A stretch of DNA of 64,000 bases from Micromonospora_H sonneratiae (GTDB lineage Bacteria; Actinomycetota; Actinomycetes; Mycobacteriales; Micromonosporaceae): the NCBI RefSeq assembly GCF_042679305.1, contig NZ_JBHTMP010000036.1:10587-74586 (forward strand). The letters are read 5' to 3'. The notes under the pieces were generated by a model, which was not told the origin of the DNA, did not search any database, and saw nothing but the letters and a program-made list of their open reading frames with translations. Within the stretch, counting starts at the first letter, position 1; each line of letters opens with the position of its first letter. Both the position numbers and the translations under genes were made by a program. Positions 40,215 through 49,055 of this stretch are shown piece by piece.

Positions 40215-43069
40215 CAGCGGTCCCCGCTTCCCCGTGAGTTCTCGCCGACGAGGGCGAGGAACGCGTCCTCCAGGCGGCGTCGTGGCACCACCCGGTCCAC
40301 CCCGACACCGGCCCGGACCAGCTCGGCCACCACCTCGCTGCGGGCGGTGCCGTTGGTGTCCACGACCAGCCCGCCGTCCCCGTCCGGCAGCACCCGTACG
40401 CCCTCCAGCCGGTCCAGCACGTCCCGGGCGGCGACCGGGTCGGTCACGTCGAACAGCACGCTCGGCGATTCGCCGACGATCTCCTCGACCGGGCCGGAGG
40501 CCACGATCGTGCCCTTGTTGACCACGACGGCGTGCGTACAGGTCTGCTCCACCTCGGCCAGCAGGTGGCTGGAGACCAGCACCGCCCGGCCGTCGGTGGC
40601 GTACCGCTTGAGCACCCGGCGCATCTCGGCGATCTGGGGCGGGTCGAGCCCGTCCGTCGGTTCGTCGAGCACCAGCAGTTCCGGCAGGCCGAGCATGGCC
40701 TGTGCGATGGCCAGCCGTTGCCGCATGCCGTGGCTGTACGTCCGGATCTTGCGGTGTACCGAGTCACCCAGGCCGGCGATCTCCAACGCCTCGTCGAAGT
40801 GCGCGTCGGCCAGCGGTCGCCCGGTGGCCCGCCAGTACGACCGCAGGTTCTCCAGACCGCTCAGGTGTGGCAGGAACCCGGGCCCCTCCACCAGCGCCCC
40901 GATCCGGGACAGCACCGGCGAGCCGGGGACCAGCCGGTGACCGAAGACGTAGATCTCCCCGGCGGTCGGCTGGGTCAGCCCCATCAGCACCCGCAGGGTG
41001 GTGGTCTTACCGGCACCGTTCGGCCCGAGCAGGCCGACGACCTGGCCACGTTCCACCGTGAAGTCCACGTTGGAGACGGCGACGAAGCCGTCCGCGTACT
41101 CCTTGCGCAGTTGCCGTACGACCAGCGGAGTGTCGGCGTACTCGGCGGTCACCGAGGTGTCGTGGCGACGGTGCCGGCGACGGACCACCAGGATGACCAC
41201 GACGAGCCCGACCACGATGGTGGCCAGCAGACCGGCCAGCACCCAGCGCCACACTGCGGCGGTGGTCGGGATCGGCTCACCGGTGACCGTGGGCAGCGCC
41301 ACCGGCTCGTCACCGACCGCCACCGAGTAGACGGTCGGCTCGTTCGGGGTGGCGAAGCCCTGGTCGGAGGAGGCGACCACGATCCGCAGCCGGTGGCCGG
41401 CCTCGATCCGGCGCACGATCGCCGGCAGGGTCACCTTCACCGACTGGGCGGCGTCGAGATCGGTGGGCAGGCCGGTGAGGCGTACCGGGGCGACCAGGCC
41501 GTTGGACAGTGCCGCCGGGCCGTTCGGGTCCACGTCGTAGAGCTTGACGAAGAGCACCGCCTCGCCGGTCGGCGACGCGGCCCGGATCGACACGGTCGGT
41601 GAGCCGGCCACGTCCACCGCCTCGGCCAACGGCTCGGACTCGAACCGGGCGTGCTGGCCGGGCAGGTCACCGGCCACCCCTTCAAGCAGCGAGGAGAACC
41701 CACCGGCCAGCGGCAGCGACGAGATCGCCGCCGGATTGCCACCCGCCGGGTTGGCGATCCGCTGCGGTGGCCCGGCCACCCGCACCGACTCGGTGGCCTG
41801 ACCACCCAGCCCCGGATAGTCGGCGGTGCTGTAGCCGGTGGCCACCAGCCCCCGGTCCATCGCGTCGAAACCGGCAATCCGCGACCAGGTGAAACTGTTC
41901 TCCGGGGCCGCCCCCTCACCCTTGACGTAGTGGTTCAGCCACTGGGCGGTGAGGAACTTCAGCCGGTCCTGATCGGTGTCCGGGCCGGAGCCGCCGTCAT
42001 GACCGCCGGTGAACCAGGCGACCCGAACCGGGGTGCCGTTGGCGGCGATGCCCCGGGCGTTCGCCTCCGCCTCGGCCAGCGGGAACAGGGTGTCCGCCGT
42101 ACCCTGGACCAGCAGCGTCGGCGCCTTGATCCTGCCAAGCACGCTGGCCGGGCTGGACCGGCGCAGCAACTCCACCGCCTTCTCGTTGGCCCGCCCGGTC
42201 GCGGCGATCTCCAGGTACGCCGCGCAGACATCGGCCGCGAACCGGCCACAGGCCGGATCGAGTGCGGCCCGACCGGGCACCTGCCCACTCGGGCCGGCGG
42301 GCTGGCCGGGGCCGCCAGCCGACTCCGGACCGGCAGCGGCCCCCTGCTCACCGGCACCGCCGGGGATGCCCGGACCGCCGACGCTGCTGCCGTTGCCGAA
42401 GAAGATGCCGGCCCAGCCCTTCTTGAACACCCCGTCGACCGGGGACCTGCCCGTCGACTCGGGCAGGAACGCTCGCGGCAGGTCGTTCCAGGTGACCATC
42501 GGGACGATCGCGTCGACCCGGGGGTCCTGGGCCGCCAGCATCAGGGCCAGGCCACCGCCGTACGAGCTGCCGACCACACCCACCCGGGGGTCACCGGCCG
42601 CATCGGTACGGATGTCCGGCCGGGCAGCCAGCCAGTCGAGCAGTCGGGACGCGTCCCGTACCTCGTAGTCCGGGTTGTCCAGGTGGATCTGGCCACCACT
42701 GCGACCGAACCCCCGGGCGGTGTACGTCAGCACCGCGTACCCCAGCCCGGCCAGGTCCTCGGCGTCGGACCGTACCGTCTCCTTCGTCCCGCCGAACCCG
42801 TGGGCCAGCAGCACCGCCGGTACGGGGCGCCCGGCGGAGGCACTGTCCGGTAGGTAGAAGGCGGTGTCCAGGTCGACCGGCTGGTCACCGGCCGGACCGG
42901 ACCGTACGGTGATCGTCTGTTCCTGGACCCGGAAGCTCTTGCGCTCGGGCCACACCGCCCAGACGACGGCCCCGGCTAGCAGGGCGGTCACCACCGAGGC
43001 GGTGACGACTCGTCGCCGGGTCGGCCGGGGCAGGGCACGGCGAAGCCGCGCCGACAGCGGGGAAGGCAT
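40214..43069 (-). CDS. Secreted-type alpha/beta hydrolase fused to ABC transporter ATPase
   Basis: 951 residues. A basic N-terminus and one helix (VVTASVVTALLAGAVVWAVW, about residues 20-40) lead to a peptidase S15/CocE-like alpha/beta hydrolase: LLAHGFGGTKE oxyanion region, nucleophile S169 in GSSYGGGLAL, acid around VQGTADTLFP, histidine in FTGGHDGGSG, then a jelly-roll C-terminal domain. A second helix (about residues 610-635, WVLAGLLATIVVGLVVVILV) is followed by a full ABC ATPase: Walker A GPNGAGKTTT with K688, signature YSHGMRQR, Walker B LLVLDEPTDGLDPP. The layout puts the hydrolase outside and the ATPase inside. Coupled to the permease gene. Substrate unknown. Confidence 0.92.
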   Translation of the reverse strand: MPSPLSARLRRALPRPTRRRVVTASVVTALLAGAVVWAVWPERKSFRVQEQTITVRSGPAGDQPVDLDTAFYLPDSASAGRPVPAVLLAHGFGGTKETVRSDAEDLAGLGYAVLTYTARGFGRSGGQIHLDNPDYEVRDASRLLDWLAARPDIRTDAAGDPRVGVVGSSYGGGLALMLAAQDPRVDAIVPMVTWNDLPRAFLPESTGRSPVDGVFKKGWAGIFFGNGSSVGGPGIPGGAGEQGAAAGPESAGGPGQPAGPSGQVPGRAALDPACGRFAADVCAAYLEIAATGRANEKAVELLRRSSPASVLGRIKAPTLLVQGTADTLFPLAEAEANARGIAANGTPVRVAWFTGGHDGGSGPDTDQDRLKFLTAQWLNHYVKGEGAAPENSFTWSRIAGFDAMDRGLVATGYSTADYPGLGGQATESVRVAGPPQRIANPAGGNPAAISSLPLAGGFSSLLEGVAGDLPGQHARFESEPLAEAVDVAGSPTVSIRAASPTGEAVLFVKLYDVDPNGPAALSNGLVAPVRLTGLPTDLDAAQSVKVTLPAIVRRIEAGHRLRIVVASSDQGFATPNEPTVYSVAVGDEPVALPTVTGEPIPTTAAVWRWVLAGLLATIVVGLVVVILVVRRRHRRHDTSVTAEYADTPLVVRQLRKEYADGFVAVSNVDFTVERGQVVGLLGPNGAGKTTTLRVLMGLTQPTAGEIYVFGHRLVPGSPVLSRIGALVEGPGFLPHLSGLENLRSYWRATGRPLADAHFDEALEIAGLGDSVHRKIRTYSHGMRQRLAIAQAMLGLPELLVLDEPTDGLDPPQIAEMRRVLKRYATDGRAVLVSSHLLAEVEQTCTHAVVVNKGTIVASGPVEEIVGESPSVLFDVTDPVAARDVLDRLEGVRVLPDGDGGLVVDTNGTARSEVVAELVRAGVGVDRVVPRRRLEDAFLALVGENSRGSGDR

Positions 43070-43180
43070 GCGATCACGTTACGGCCCGGATCCTGAGGAT
43101 TGCCTGAGATCCGCCGTACGCCGGCAAGGCACGTCGCTGCCCGGTCAGAAAGGGCGGGCCGGACGGATACGCTCGGCGTC

Positions 43181-45568
43181 GTGGCGGATCCCGATCTCAC
43201 TCTCACCGTAAGCTTGCGGCCGGCCGCGCTGGACGCCCGCCGGGGCATCGTCCGGCTGCACCCGGAGGTGCTGGCCGCGTTGGGACTGCGTCCGGGAGCC
43301 CCGGTACGTCTGACCGGCCGCCGGGTCACCGCCGGGATCGCGGCACTGGCCGAGACCACCGCCAGTCGCGCCCTGCTCTACGCCGACGATCTGACCCTCG
43401 GCAACCTCGGCGTACGCGACGGTGGTCAGGTGACGATCGCTGCGGCACCCGTGGTCGCCGCCCGACGCGTGCTGTTGACCGGTCCGGCGGAGATCACCGC
43501 TGTCGTCTCACCGGAGATGCTGCGCCTCGCCCTGCTGGGCAAGATGGTCACCACCGGCGACGACGTGTCCCTGCTGCCGCAGGACGTCCTGCCGGACGCA
43601 GCCGTCCGGACGCTGGTCGAGGCGGCCAGGCGGAGCCTGTCCAACCGGCTCGGCTACGCCTGGACCAGCACCCTGCTCACCGTCGCCACCGCCGAACCGG
43701 CCGATGCCGCGCTGGTCACCATGGACACCGTCGTGGGCTGGCTCGACGGTCAGGTCACCCACGGGTCCACCGGTTCCGAGGTACGTCCGGCCAACCCGGC
43801 GCGGGCGACGATCGGGGCCACGGTCGCTCCCGGGGTCGGAGCCGCGGTAGAGCCGAGCATCGGATCTACCGGACTCCCCGCTACTGGCGCAACGGCCGGC
43901 TCCGGCGCCCAGGCCGGACCCGGTACCGCAACAGGGACCAGCGGCGCAGCGGGATCCGGGGTCGAACCGGGGTCCCGGGTCGAACCGGTGCCCAGTCTGG
44001 AGGACCTGCCCGGCCTGAAGGCACAGGCACACGAACTGACCGAACTGCTCGACCTCGGTTTCCACCACCGGGAGGTGCTGGCCCGCCTGGGTACCACCAT
44101 CTCCCTGGGGGTACTGATCACCGGTCCGGCCGGATCGGGCAAGTCCGCCCTGGTCCGGGCGGTGGCCGGGACGGTCCAGGCCCGGGTCGAGACACTGTGG
44201 GCGCCGGAGGTCGCGGCGTTGACCAACGACTCCGCCGCACGCCGGCTCCGGGAAGCCGCCGAGGCGGCCCGGCGTTCCGGGCCGGCCGTACTGCTGATCT
44301 CGGACGTCGAGGCGCTGGCCCCTCGCGAGCAGCCCGGCCCGGTGGCCACCGTGTTCCGACAGACGCTGGCCGAGGCGGTACGCGCCGGCACGGCCGTGGT
44401 CTGTACGACCAGCCGTCCGGAATCCGTCGACCCGTCACTGCGCTCCCCCGACCTGCTGTCGGTGGAGATCGTCGTACCGCTGCCCGACCCGGCGCTGCGG
44501 CGCGAGCAGTTGGCCGTACTGACCCGGGAGATGCCGCTGGCCGAGGACGTGCGGTTGGACGAGGTGGCTGGTCGTACGCCCGGGTTCGTCGCCGCCGACC
44601 TGGCCGCGCTGGTCCGCGAGGCCGGGGTACGGGCGGCGCTGCGCCAGAAGTCGGCCTCCGCTCCCCTGGTGGCGATGGCGGACTTCACGGCGGCCCTCGA
44701 GGTCGTCCGCCCCACGTCGATGGCGTCGTCCACGTTGGAGATCGCCACCGTCACGCTCGACGACGTCGGTGACATGGTGGCGGTCAAGGAGGTGCTGACC
44801 GAGTCGGTGCTCTGGCCGCTGACCTACCCGGACACGTTCGCCCGGCTCGGCGTGCAGCCACCGCGTGGCGTGCTGCTCTACGGCCCGCCCGGTTGCGGCA
44901 AGACCTTCCTGGTGACCGCGCTGGCCGGCACCGGCCGGGCGAACGTGCTCTCGGTCAAGGGTGCCGAGCTGCTGTCGAAGTGGGTCGGGGAGAGCGAGCG
45001 GGCGGTACGCGAACTGTTCCGCCGGGCCCGGGAGGCCGCCCCGACGCTGATCTTCCTGGACGAGGTGGACGCCCTCGCGCCGGTACGCGGCCAGGCCAGC
45101 GACGGCGGCACCACCGACCGGGTGGTCGCCGCCCTGCTCACCGAGTTGGACGGGGTCGAGGCCCTGCGTAACGTGGTCGTGATCGGGGCGACCAACCGGC
45201 CGGACCTGGTCGACCCGGCCCTGCTGCGGCCCGGCCGGCTGGAACGGCTGGTCTATGTACCGCCGCCGGACGCGGACGCCCGGGGCGAGATCCTGCGTGC
45301 CGCGTCCCGTTCGGTGCCGCTGGCCGAGGATGTGGACCTGCCGGCGCTGGCCGAGTCGCTGGACGGCTTCTCGGCCGCCGACTGCGCAGCGCTGGTCCGG
45401 GAGTCGGCGTTGGCCGCGATGCGCGAGTCGCTGGAGGCGTCCACGGTCACCTCGGCCCATGTGGCGGTGGCCCGGCAACGGGTCCGGCCGTCCCTCGATC
45501 CGGTCCAGGTCGCCTGGTTGGCGGCGTACGCCGAACAGCGGGCCGCCGGGGGTGCCGCAGCGGGCTAG
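43181..45568 (+). CDS. CDC48/VCP-like double AAA+ ATPase
   Basis: 795 residues. Residues 1-170 resemble the CDC48 N-domain (LTLTVSLRPAALDARRGIVR, HPEVLAALGLRPGAPVRLTG). A Gly/Ala/Pro linker (about 190-265) leads to the first AAA module with Walker A GPAGSGKS (K321) but Walker B LLISDVEAL, lacking the DE pair. The second module is complete: GPPGCGKT (K574), LIFLDEVDAL (D627, E628), SRH region ATNRPDLVDPALLRPGRLER. Likely an unfoldase or remodelling machine in the cytoplasm; bacterial members are found mainly in actinobacteria and their clients are poorly known. GTG 43181 is preferred over 43100, which precedes conserved sequence without support. Divergent from the hydrolase-ABC fusion. Confidence 0.92.
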   Translation: MADPDLTLTVSLRPAALDARRGIVRLHPEVLAALGLRPGAPVRLTGRRVTAGIAALAETTASRALLYADDLTLGNLGVRDGGQVTIAAAPVVAARRVLLTGPAEITAVVSPEMLRLALLGKMVTTGDDVSLLPQDVLPDAAVRTLVEAARRSLSNRLGYAWTSTLLTVATAEPADAALVTMDTVVGWLDGQVTHGSTGSEVRPANPARATIGATVAPGVGAAVEPSIGSTGLPATGATAGSGAQAGPGTATGTSGAAGSGVEPGSRVEPVPSLEDLPGLKAQAHELTELLDLGFHHREVLARLGTTISLGVLITGPAGSGKSALVRAVAGTVQARVETLWAPEVAALTNDSAARRLREAAEAARRSGPAVLLISDVEALAPREQPGPVATVFRQTLAEAVRAGTAVVCTTSRPESVDPSLRSPDLLSVEIVVPLPDPALRREQLAVLTREMPLAEDVRLDEVAGRTPGFVAADLAALVREAGVRAALRQKSASAPLVAMADFTAALEVVRPTSMASSTLEIATVTLDDVGDMVAVKEVLTESVLWPLTYPDTFARLGVQPPRGVLLYGPPGCGKTFLVTALAGTGRANVLSVKGAELLSKWVGESERAVRELFRRAREAAPTLIFLDEVDALAPVRGQASDGGTTDRVVAALLTELDGVEALRNVVVIGATNRPDLVDPALLRPGRLERLVYVPPPDADARGEILRAASRSVPLAEDVDLPALAESLDGFSAADCAALVRESALAAMRESLEASTVTSAHVAVARQRVRPSLDPVQVAWLAAYAEQRAAGGAAAG

Positions 45569-45676
45569 GTCAAGCCGCGACCGCCCGCGACCGTCGGCCC
45601 CCCACGGCCGTCGGCCTGACGACCGCCCGGGTGCAGTGGCGCACGGGTTCCCCGGATGGCGGCTATGTTTGGCGAC

Positions 45677-46162
45677 ATGCGTTCCCGGACCGGCCGGCAG
45701 GTCATCGCCTCGAACAAGCGGGCGCGGCACGACTACGAGATCCTGCGCACGTACGAGGCGGGCCTCGTGCTGCGCGGCACCGAGGTCAAGTCGCTGCGGG
45801 CCGGCCGCGCCTCACTGGTGGACGCGTTCGCCCAGGAAGTCGACGGCGAACTGCTGCTGTACGGCCTGCACATCGCCGAGTACGCCTACGGCACCTGGAC
45901 GAACCACACGCCCCGGAGGACCCGCAAGCTGCTGCTGCACCGCAGTGAGATCGACCGGATCCTGGCCAAGATCCGGGAGCCGGGCCTGGCCCTGGTGCCG
46001 CTGTCGCTGTACTTCGACAACGGCTGGGCGAAGGTCGAGATCGGCCTGGCCCGGGGTAGGCGCAGCTTCGACAAGCGACAGGTGCTGGCCGAGCGGGACG
46101 CGAACCGGGAGATCGCCCGCGAGATGGGTCGCCGCCTGAAAGGTGTTCCGCGCAGTCGCTGA
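45677..46162 (+). CDS. smpB: SsrA-binding protein SmpB
   Basis: 161 residues from ATG 45677. Conserved blocks are all present: VIASNKRARHDYEILRTYEA, LVLRGTEVKSLRAGRASLVD, RTRKLLLHRSEIDRIL, GWAKVEIGLARGRRSFDKRQ and the C-terminal DANREIAREMGRRLKG that inserts in the ribosome. It delivers tmRNA to stalled ribosomes. In-frame ATGs at 45656 and 45665 are alternative starts. I find no tmRNA gene in the downstream 160 bases. Confidence 0.95.
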   Translation: MRSRTGRQVIASNKRARHDYEILRTYEAGLVLRGTEVKSLRAGRASLVDAFAQEVDGELLLYGLHIAEYAYGTWTNHTPRRTRKLLLHRSEIDRILAKIREPGLALVPLSLYFDNGWAKVEIGLARGRRSFDKRQVLAERDANREIAREMGRRLKGVPRSR

Positions 46163-46321
46163 AAAGCGGAGTGGTCGCCGCCAAATGTCAACCCTGGTAT
46201 CTCGATCATCGTCCGATTAGGATTTTGAGTAGCCCGAGAAAACACCGGGCCACGGGGGATCCGCCACAACAAGACCTGTTGGGACAGGTCTCCGTGGCCT
46301 GCGCAAAAGAGGGGAAGCATT

Positions 46322-47371
46322 TTGCGACTGAAAAACTGGGGTCGCCTGGCAACCGCCGGCAGCCTCCTCGTCGGACTAGCCTCTTTCTCGATTCCCGCCC
46401 ACGCTGCCGGAACCCCCACCATCCAGGCCCTGCAACCCGGGACCTGGCAGGTGGCGGAGGTCGGTCCAGCACCGACGCAACCCAAGCCCAACGCCTACGA
46501 CTATGTCGAGCCGACCCTTTCCGGCGACGTCCTGTTCGCGGACGAATACCAGGCTGGCATCCGCTGCTGGAATGGTTCGACACTGGCGCAGATTCCGCAA
46601 CCGAATATTCCCACCAGCGAAAGGTATTCCGCAATCGGTGGCGTTTCCTGCACCAATTTCTTCGTGTTCGACTCGCAGGATGTTCCGCAACGCTGGCACT
46701 GGAACGGAACCGCCTGGTCGAATACGGCGGCGGGTAGCCAGTATCCGATCGGAATTGTCCGTGCCTTCGCCGCCAACGACATCTGGGCCTTCGACACGAT
46801 CCAGGGCAAAGGTTTCCGCTTCAACGGCACCACCTGGCAGGCGGTGACCATGCCGACGATCCAGCCTGATGTCATGGTGGGCACCGCGACCAACAACTTC
46901 TGGCTGCTGGGCTACCAGTCGACTTCGTCGCGGACCAAGGTGGCGTACCGGTGGAACGGGTCGACCTGGACTCAGGGCACCCTGCCGGCCAGCTACACCG
47001 GCTACTTCCATGAGATGGCTGCGGTTTCCGCAAACAACCTCTACGTCTTCGGTACCACCACCGCCCCCGGCTACCTGCGCTTCAACGGGACGGCCTGGGT
47101 CCACGAGCAGATGCCCGGCATCACGAAGTACGTCCACGGCGTCGCGTACGGGGCCGGCACCCTCTGGGTCGGCACCTACTACCAGTTCTACCGGCTCACC
47201 AACGGCCAGTGGAGCGAGGTCGCCTTCCCGGCGGTCGACAACCCCTACGGCATGAGCATCAAGGACCTGGCCACCGACCCACGCAGCGACACCGTCTTCG
47301 CCGGTGGGTACGTCGGATTCGCCGAGGGCGAGCAATTCCCCACGATCATCAAGAACGTCCCGGTGAACTGA
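46322..47371 (+). CDS. Secreted propeller-like repeat protein
   Basis: 349 residues. A signal peptide (KNWGRLATAGSLLVGLASFS, cleavage after AHA) precedes a repeat protein in which RCWNGSTL, RWHWNGTAWS, FRFNGTTWQ, YRWNGSTWT, LRFNGTAWV and YRLTNGQWS recur about every 45-50 residues. This is the pattern of a six-bladed beta-propeller. No catalytic residues are obvious; binding of a surface partner is an inference. TTG 46322 follows GAGGGGAAGCAT. Base composition is a little lower in GC than its neighbours. Confidence 0.8.
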   Translation: MRLKNWGRLATAGSLLVGLASFSIPAHAAGTPTIQALQPGTWQVAEVGPAPTQPKPNAYDYVEPTLSGDVLFADEYQAGIRCWNGSTLAQIPQPNIPTSERYSAIGGVSCTNFFVFDSQDVPQRWHWNGTAWSNTAAGSQYPIGIVRAFAANDIWAFDTIQGKGFRFNGTTWQAVTMPTIQPDVMVGTATNNFWLLGYQSTSSRTKVAYRWNGSTWTQGTLPASYTGYFHEMAAVSANNLYVFGTTTAPGYLRFNGTAWVHEQMPGITKYVHGVAYGAGTLWVGTYYQFYRLTNGQWSEVAFPAVDNPYGMSIKDLATDPRSDTVFAGGYVGFAEGEQFPTIIKNVPVN

Positions 47372-47407
47372 CCACTCAGGTGAGCTGATCCTCGCCCAGC
47401 CTCCTGC

Positions 47408-47452
47408 ATCGCGGTGATCTGGTTCGGCCCTGGCCGGCCAGGTCACCGCGAT
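47408..47452. terminator. Hairpin between convergent genes
   Basis: ATCGCGGTGATCTGG (47408-47422) pairs with CCAGGTCACCGCGAT (47438-47452) over 15 positions with one G-T wobble, followed by CTTCTTG. It separates the propeller gene from the winged-helix regulator gene. Confidence 0.8.
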
Positions 47453-47552
47453 CTTCTTGCTGGCCGGATCGCCTCGCCTCGTCTAGCCCGCCGCAGCGGC
47501 TGGCCGCCGCTCAGCAGCCGGAGCCGCCACACCACGGTGGTCAGGTCGACGG

Positions 47553-47918
47553 TCAGTCAGCCGGGCCGGTCGCACGGCTCTGCTGCTGATGGCGCTGGAC
47601 GAGTTCCCGTAGCGCGTCGATCTCCGCGGTGAGGGCGCTCTGCCCCCGCGGCGTGATCCTGATCCAGGTCTTCGGCCGACGCCCGTGATAGCCCTTTTCG
47701 ACCTGGATCAGCTCCGCCTCCTCCAACACGGCAAGGTGCCGGGAGAGGTTGCCGGCGGTCAGTTCGAGGGCTTCCCGGAGGTAGGCAACCTCCACGCGTT
47801 CGGTCTCCGCCGCGATGGTGAGGATGCCGAGCCGGTGACGCTGGTGGACGGTGTCGTCGAGCCCGTTCGTCGGGTACGCCGTACCGCTCGGGCCGCCGGC
47901 CTGCTCGTTGTCGTTCAC
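47553..47918 (-). CDS. Winged-helix transcriptional regulator
   Basis: 121 residues: HQRHRLGILTIAAETERVEV, LELTAGNLSRHLAVLEEAEL (recognition helix), IQVEKGYHGRRPKTWIRITP (wing), GQSALTAEIDALRELV. This is the compact ArsR/MarR-like winged helix that usually controls a membrane partner. Its GTG start overlaps the stop of the upstream membrane protein gene (GTGA, 47915-47918), so the two are translated in concert. Ligand unknown. Confidence 0.88.
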   Translation of the reverse strand: MNDNEQAGGPSGTAYPTNGLDDTVHQRHRLGILTIAAETERVEVAYLREALELTAGNLSRHLAVLEEAELIQVEKGYHGRRPKTWIRITPRGQSALTAEIDALRELVQRHQQQSRATGPAD

Positions 47919-48691
47919 GCTTTCTGGTTCCGCGCCCGACCGAGGTTGTTGTTCCTCGCCCAACCGAGGGCGACGGCACCACCGACGAGGAGCACCGGAG
48001 CCGGCAGCAGGGCGGCCACCATGAACCCGAACCGGTTCAGTCCGCCCGACCCGAAGTCCGCGAGGAAGAAGTAGCCGTTCACGAGAAGCACGGCGGCAGC
48101 GTAGCCCGCGACCACGATCGACAACCCGCGACTGCGCTCCAATCGGGCCAGGACCACCAGACCCACCACGATGATCAGATGGGGGAACATCCCACGATCG
48201 CTGATGCTCAGCAGCCGTCCGGTCAGCCAACTGGTCGCCTCCGACACCGACGTCGCGGCGTTGAGCAGCAGGAAGTCCAGCATAATCGGCAGCGTGAGGC
48301 CCAGCGGGATACCCACGATGCCGGCGATGAGGTAGCCCCGGGTCGGCGTCTGCACCCCCACCCGTCGTGCGTGGAACCGGTAGAACCCGAGGCTGGCCAC
48401 GTAGCCGCCGATGAGCGCCACCAGCCAGTACCAGCCGAGAGACGCCGAGTGTTCGAGGAACTGCCCGCCGAGGCCGGTCAAAATGTGGTTCTCCCGAGGT
48501 ACCCGCATGGGGGCAGGGTCCACCGACTCGACGTAAAGCGGTGCCGCGATGACCGTGAGCAGGCCGAACAGCAGCAGCGGAAACCAGTAGGCGTGTCGGG
48601 CGGTACGGGCATCACGCCGCAGGGCGTCCACTGATGCCAGTAGCTCCGAGGCGGTGGGGTTGTTCGACGGGGTGTTCGTCTGGTCGGACAC
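47915..48691 (-). CDS. Hypothetical six-helix membrane protein
   Basis: 258 residues from GTG 48691, which has GGAGG five bases upstream; the in-frame extension to 48763 lacks support. A soluble N-terminus (TNTPSNNPTASELLASVDAL) is followed by about seven hydrophobic segments, e.g. WFPLLLFGLLTVIAAPLYV, GWYWLVALIGGYVASLGFY, HLIIVVGLVVLARL, IVVAGYAAAVLLVNGYFFLA. Coupled to a winged-helix regulator gene, a pairing common in actinobacteria. Function unknown. Confidence 0.75.
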   Translation of the reverse strand: MSDQTNTPSNNPTASELLASVDALRRDARTARHAYWFPLLLFGLLTVIAAPLYVESVDPAPMRVPRENHILTGLGGQFLEHSASLGWYWLVALIGGYVASLGFYRFHARRVGVQTPTRGYLIAGIVGIPLGLTLPIMLDFLLLNAATSVSEATSWLTGRLLSISDRGMFPHLIIVVGLVVLARLERSRGLSIVVAGYAAAVLLVNGYFFLADFGSGGLNRFGFMVAALLPAPVLLVGGAVALGWARNNNLGRARNQKA

Positions 48692-49055
48692 GGTTGCCTC
48701 CGGTCTTGGACGACGCACTGCCACTGTGAGGCCAATAGTTTTGCATCGCAAACCATTTTGCACAATGGCACCATCCAGTCGGCGTCGTCGATCACCAGAT
48801 TCTCGGCAGGTCGGATATCCACAGCCTGTGAATGGAACATGTGTACGAAGCCGGTCGCGCCCGACCGCCGGTCGGACCGGTCGACCAGAAAGTGTTTCGA
48901 CTCACCTTGTCGTGCCATCAGCCAGGAGGGCGATTAACCTACTAAAGCTATCGCCAATATCTGATTTCTCCTGACCTGGCCGAACCACCGGTCAGTCAGC
49001 GGAGAGATCGGTCGGCGCGCTCGACGCCCCCTCCCCCGCCGAGAAGGACCCACCC

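Noticed and set aside
46163..46321. tmRNA gene after smpB
   Set aside because: No tRNA-like ends or tag-peptide frame could be recognised in these 160 bases.
48764..49055. Possible SAM riboswitch ahead of metN
   Set aside because: None of the SAM-I, SAM-II or SAM-IV conserved blocks could be found in the region.
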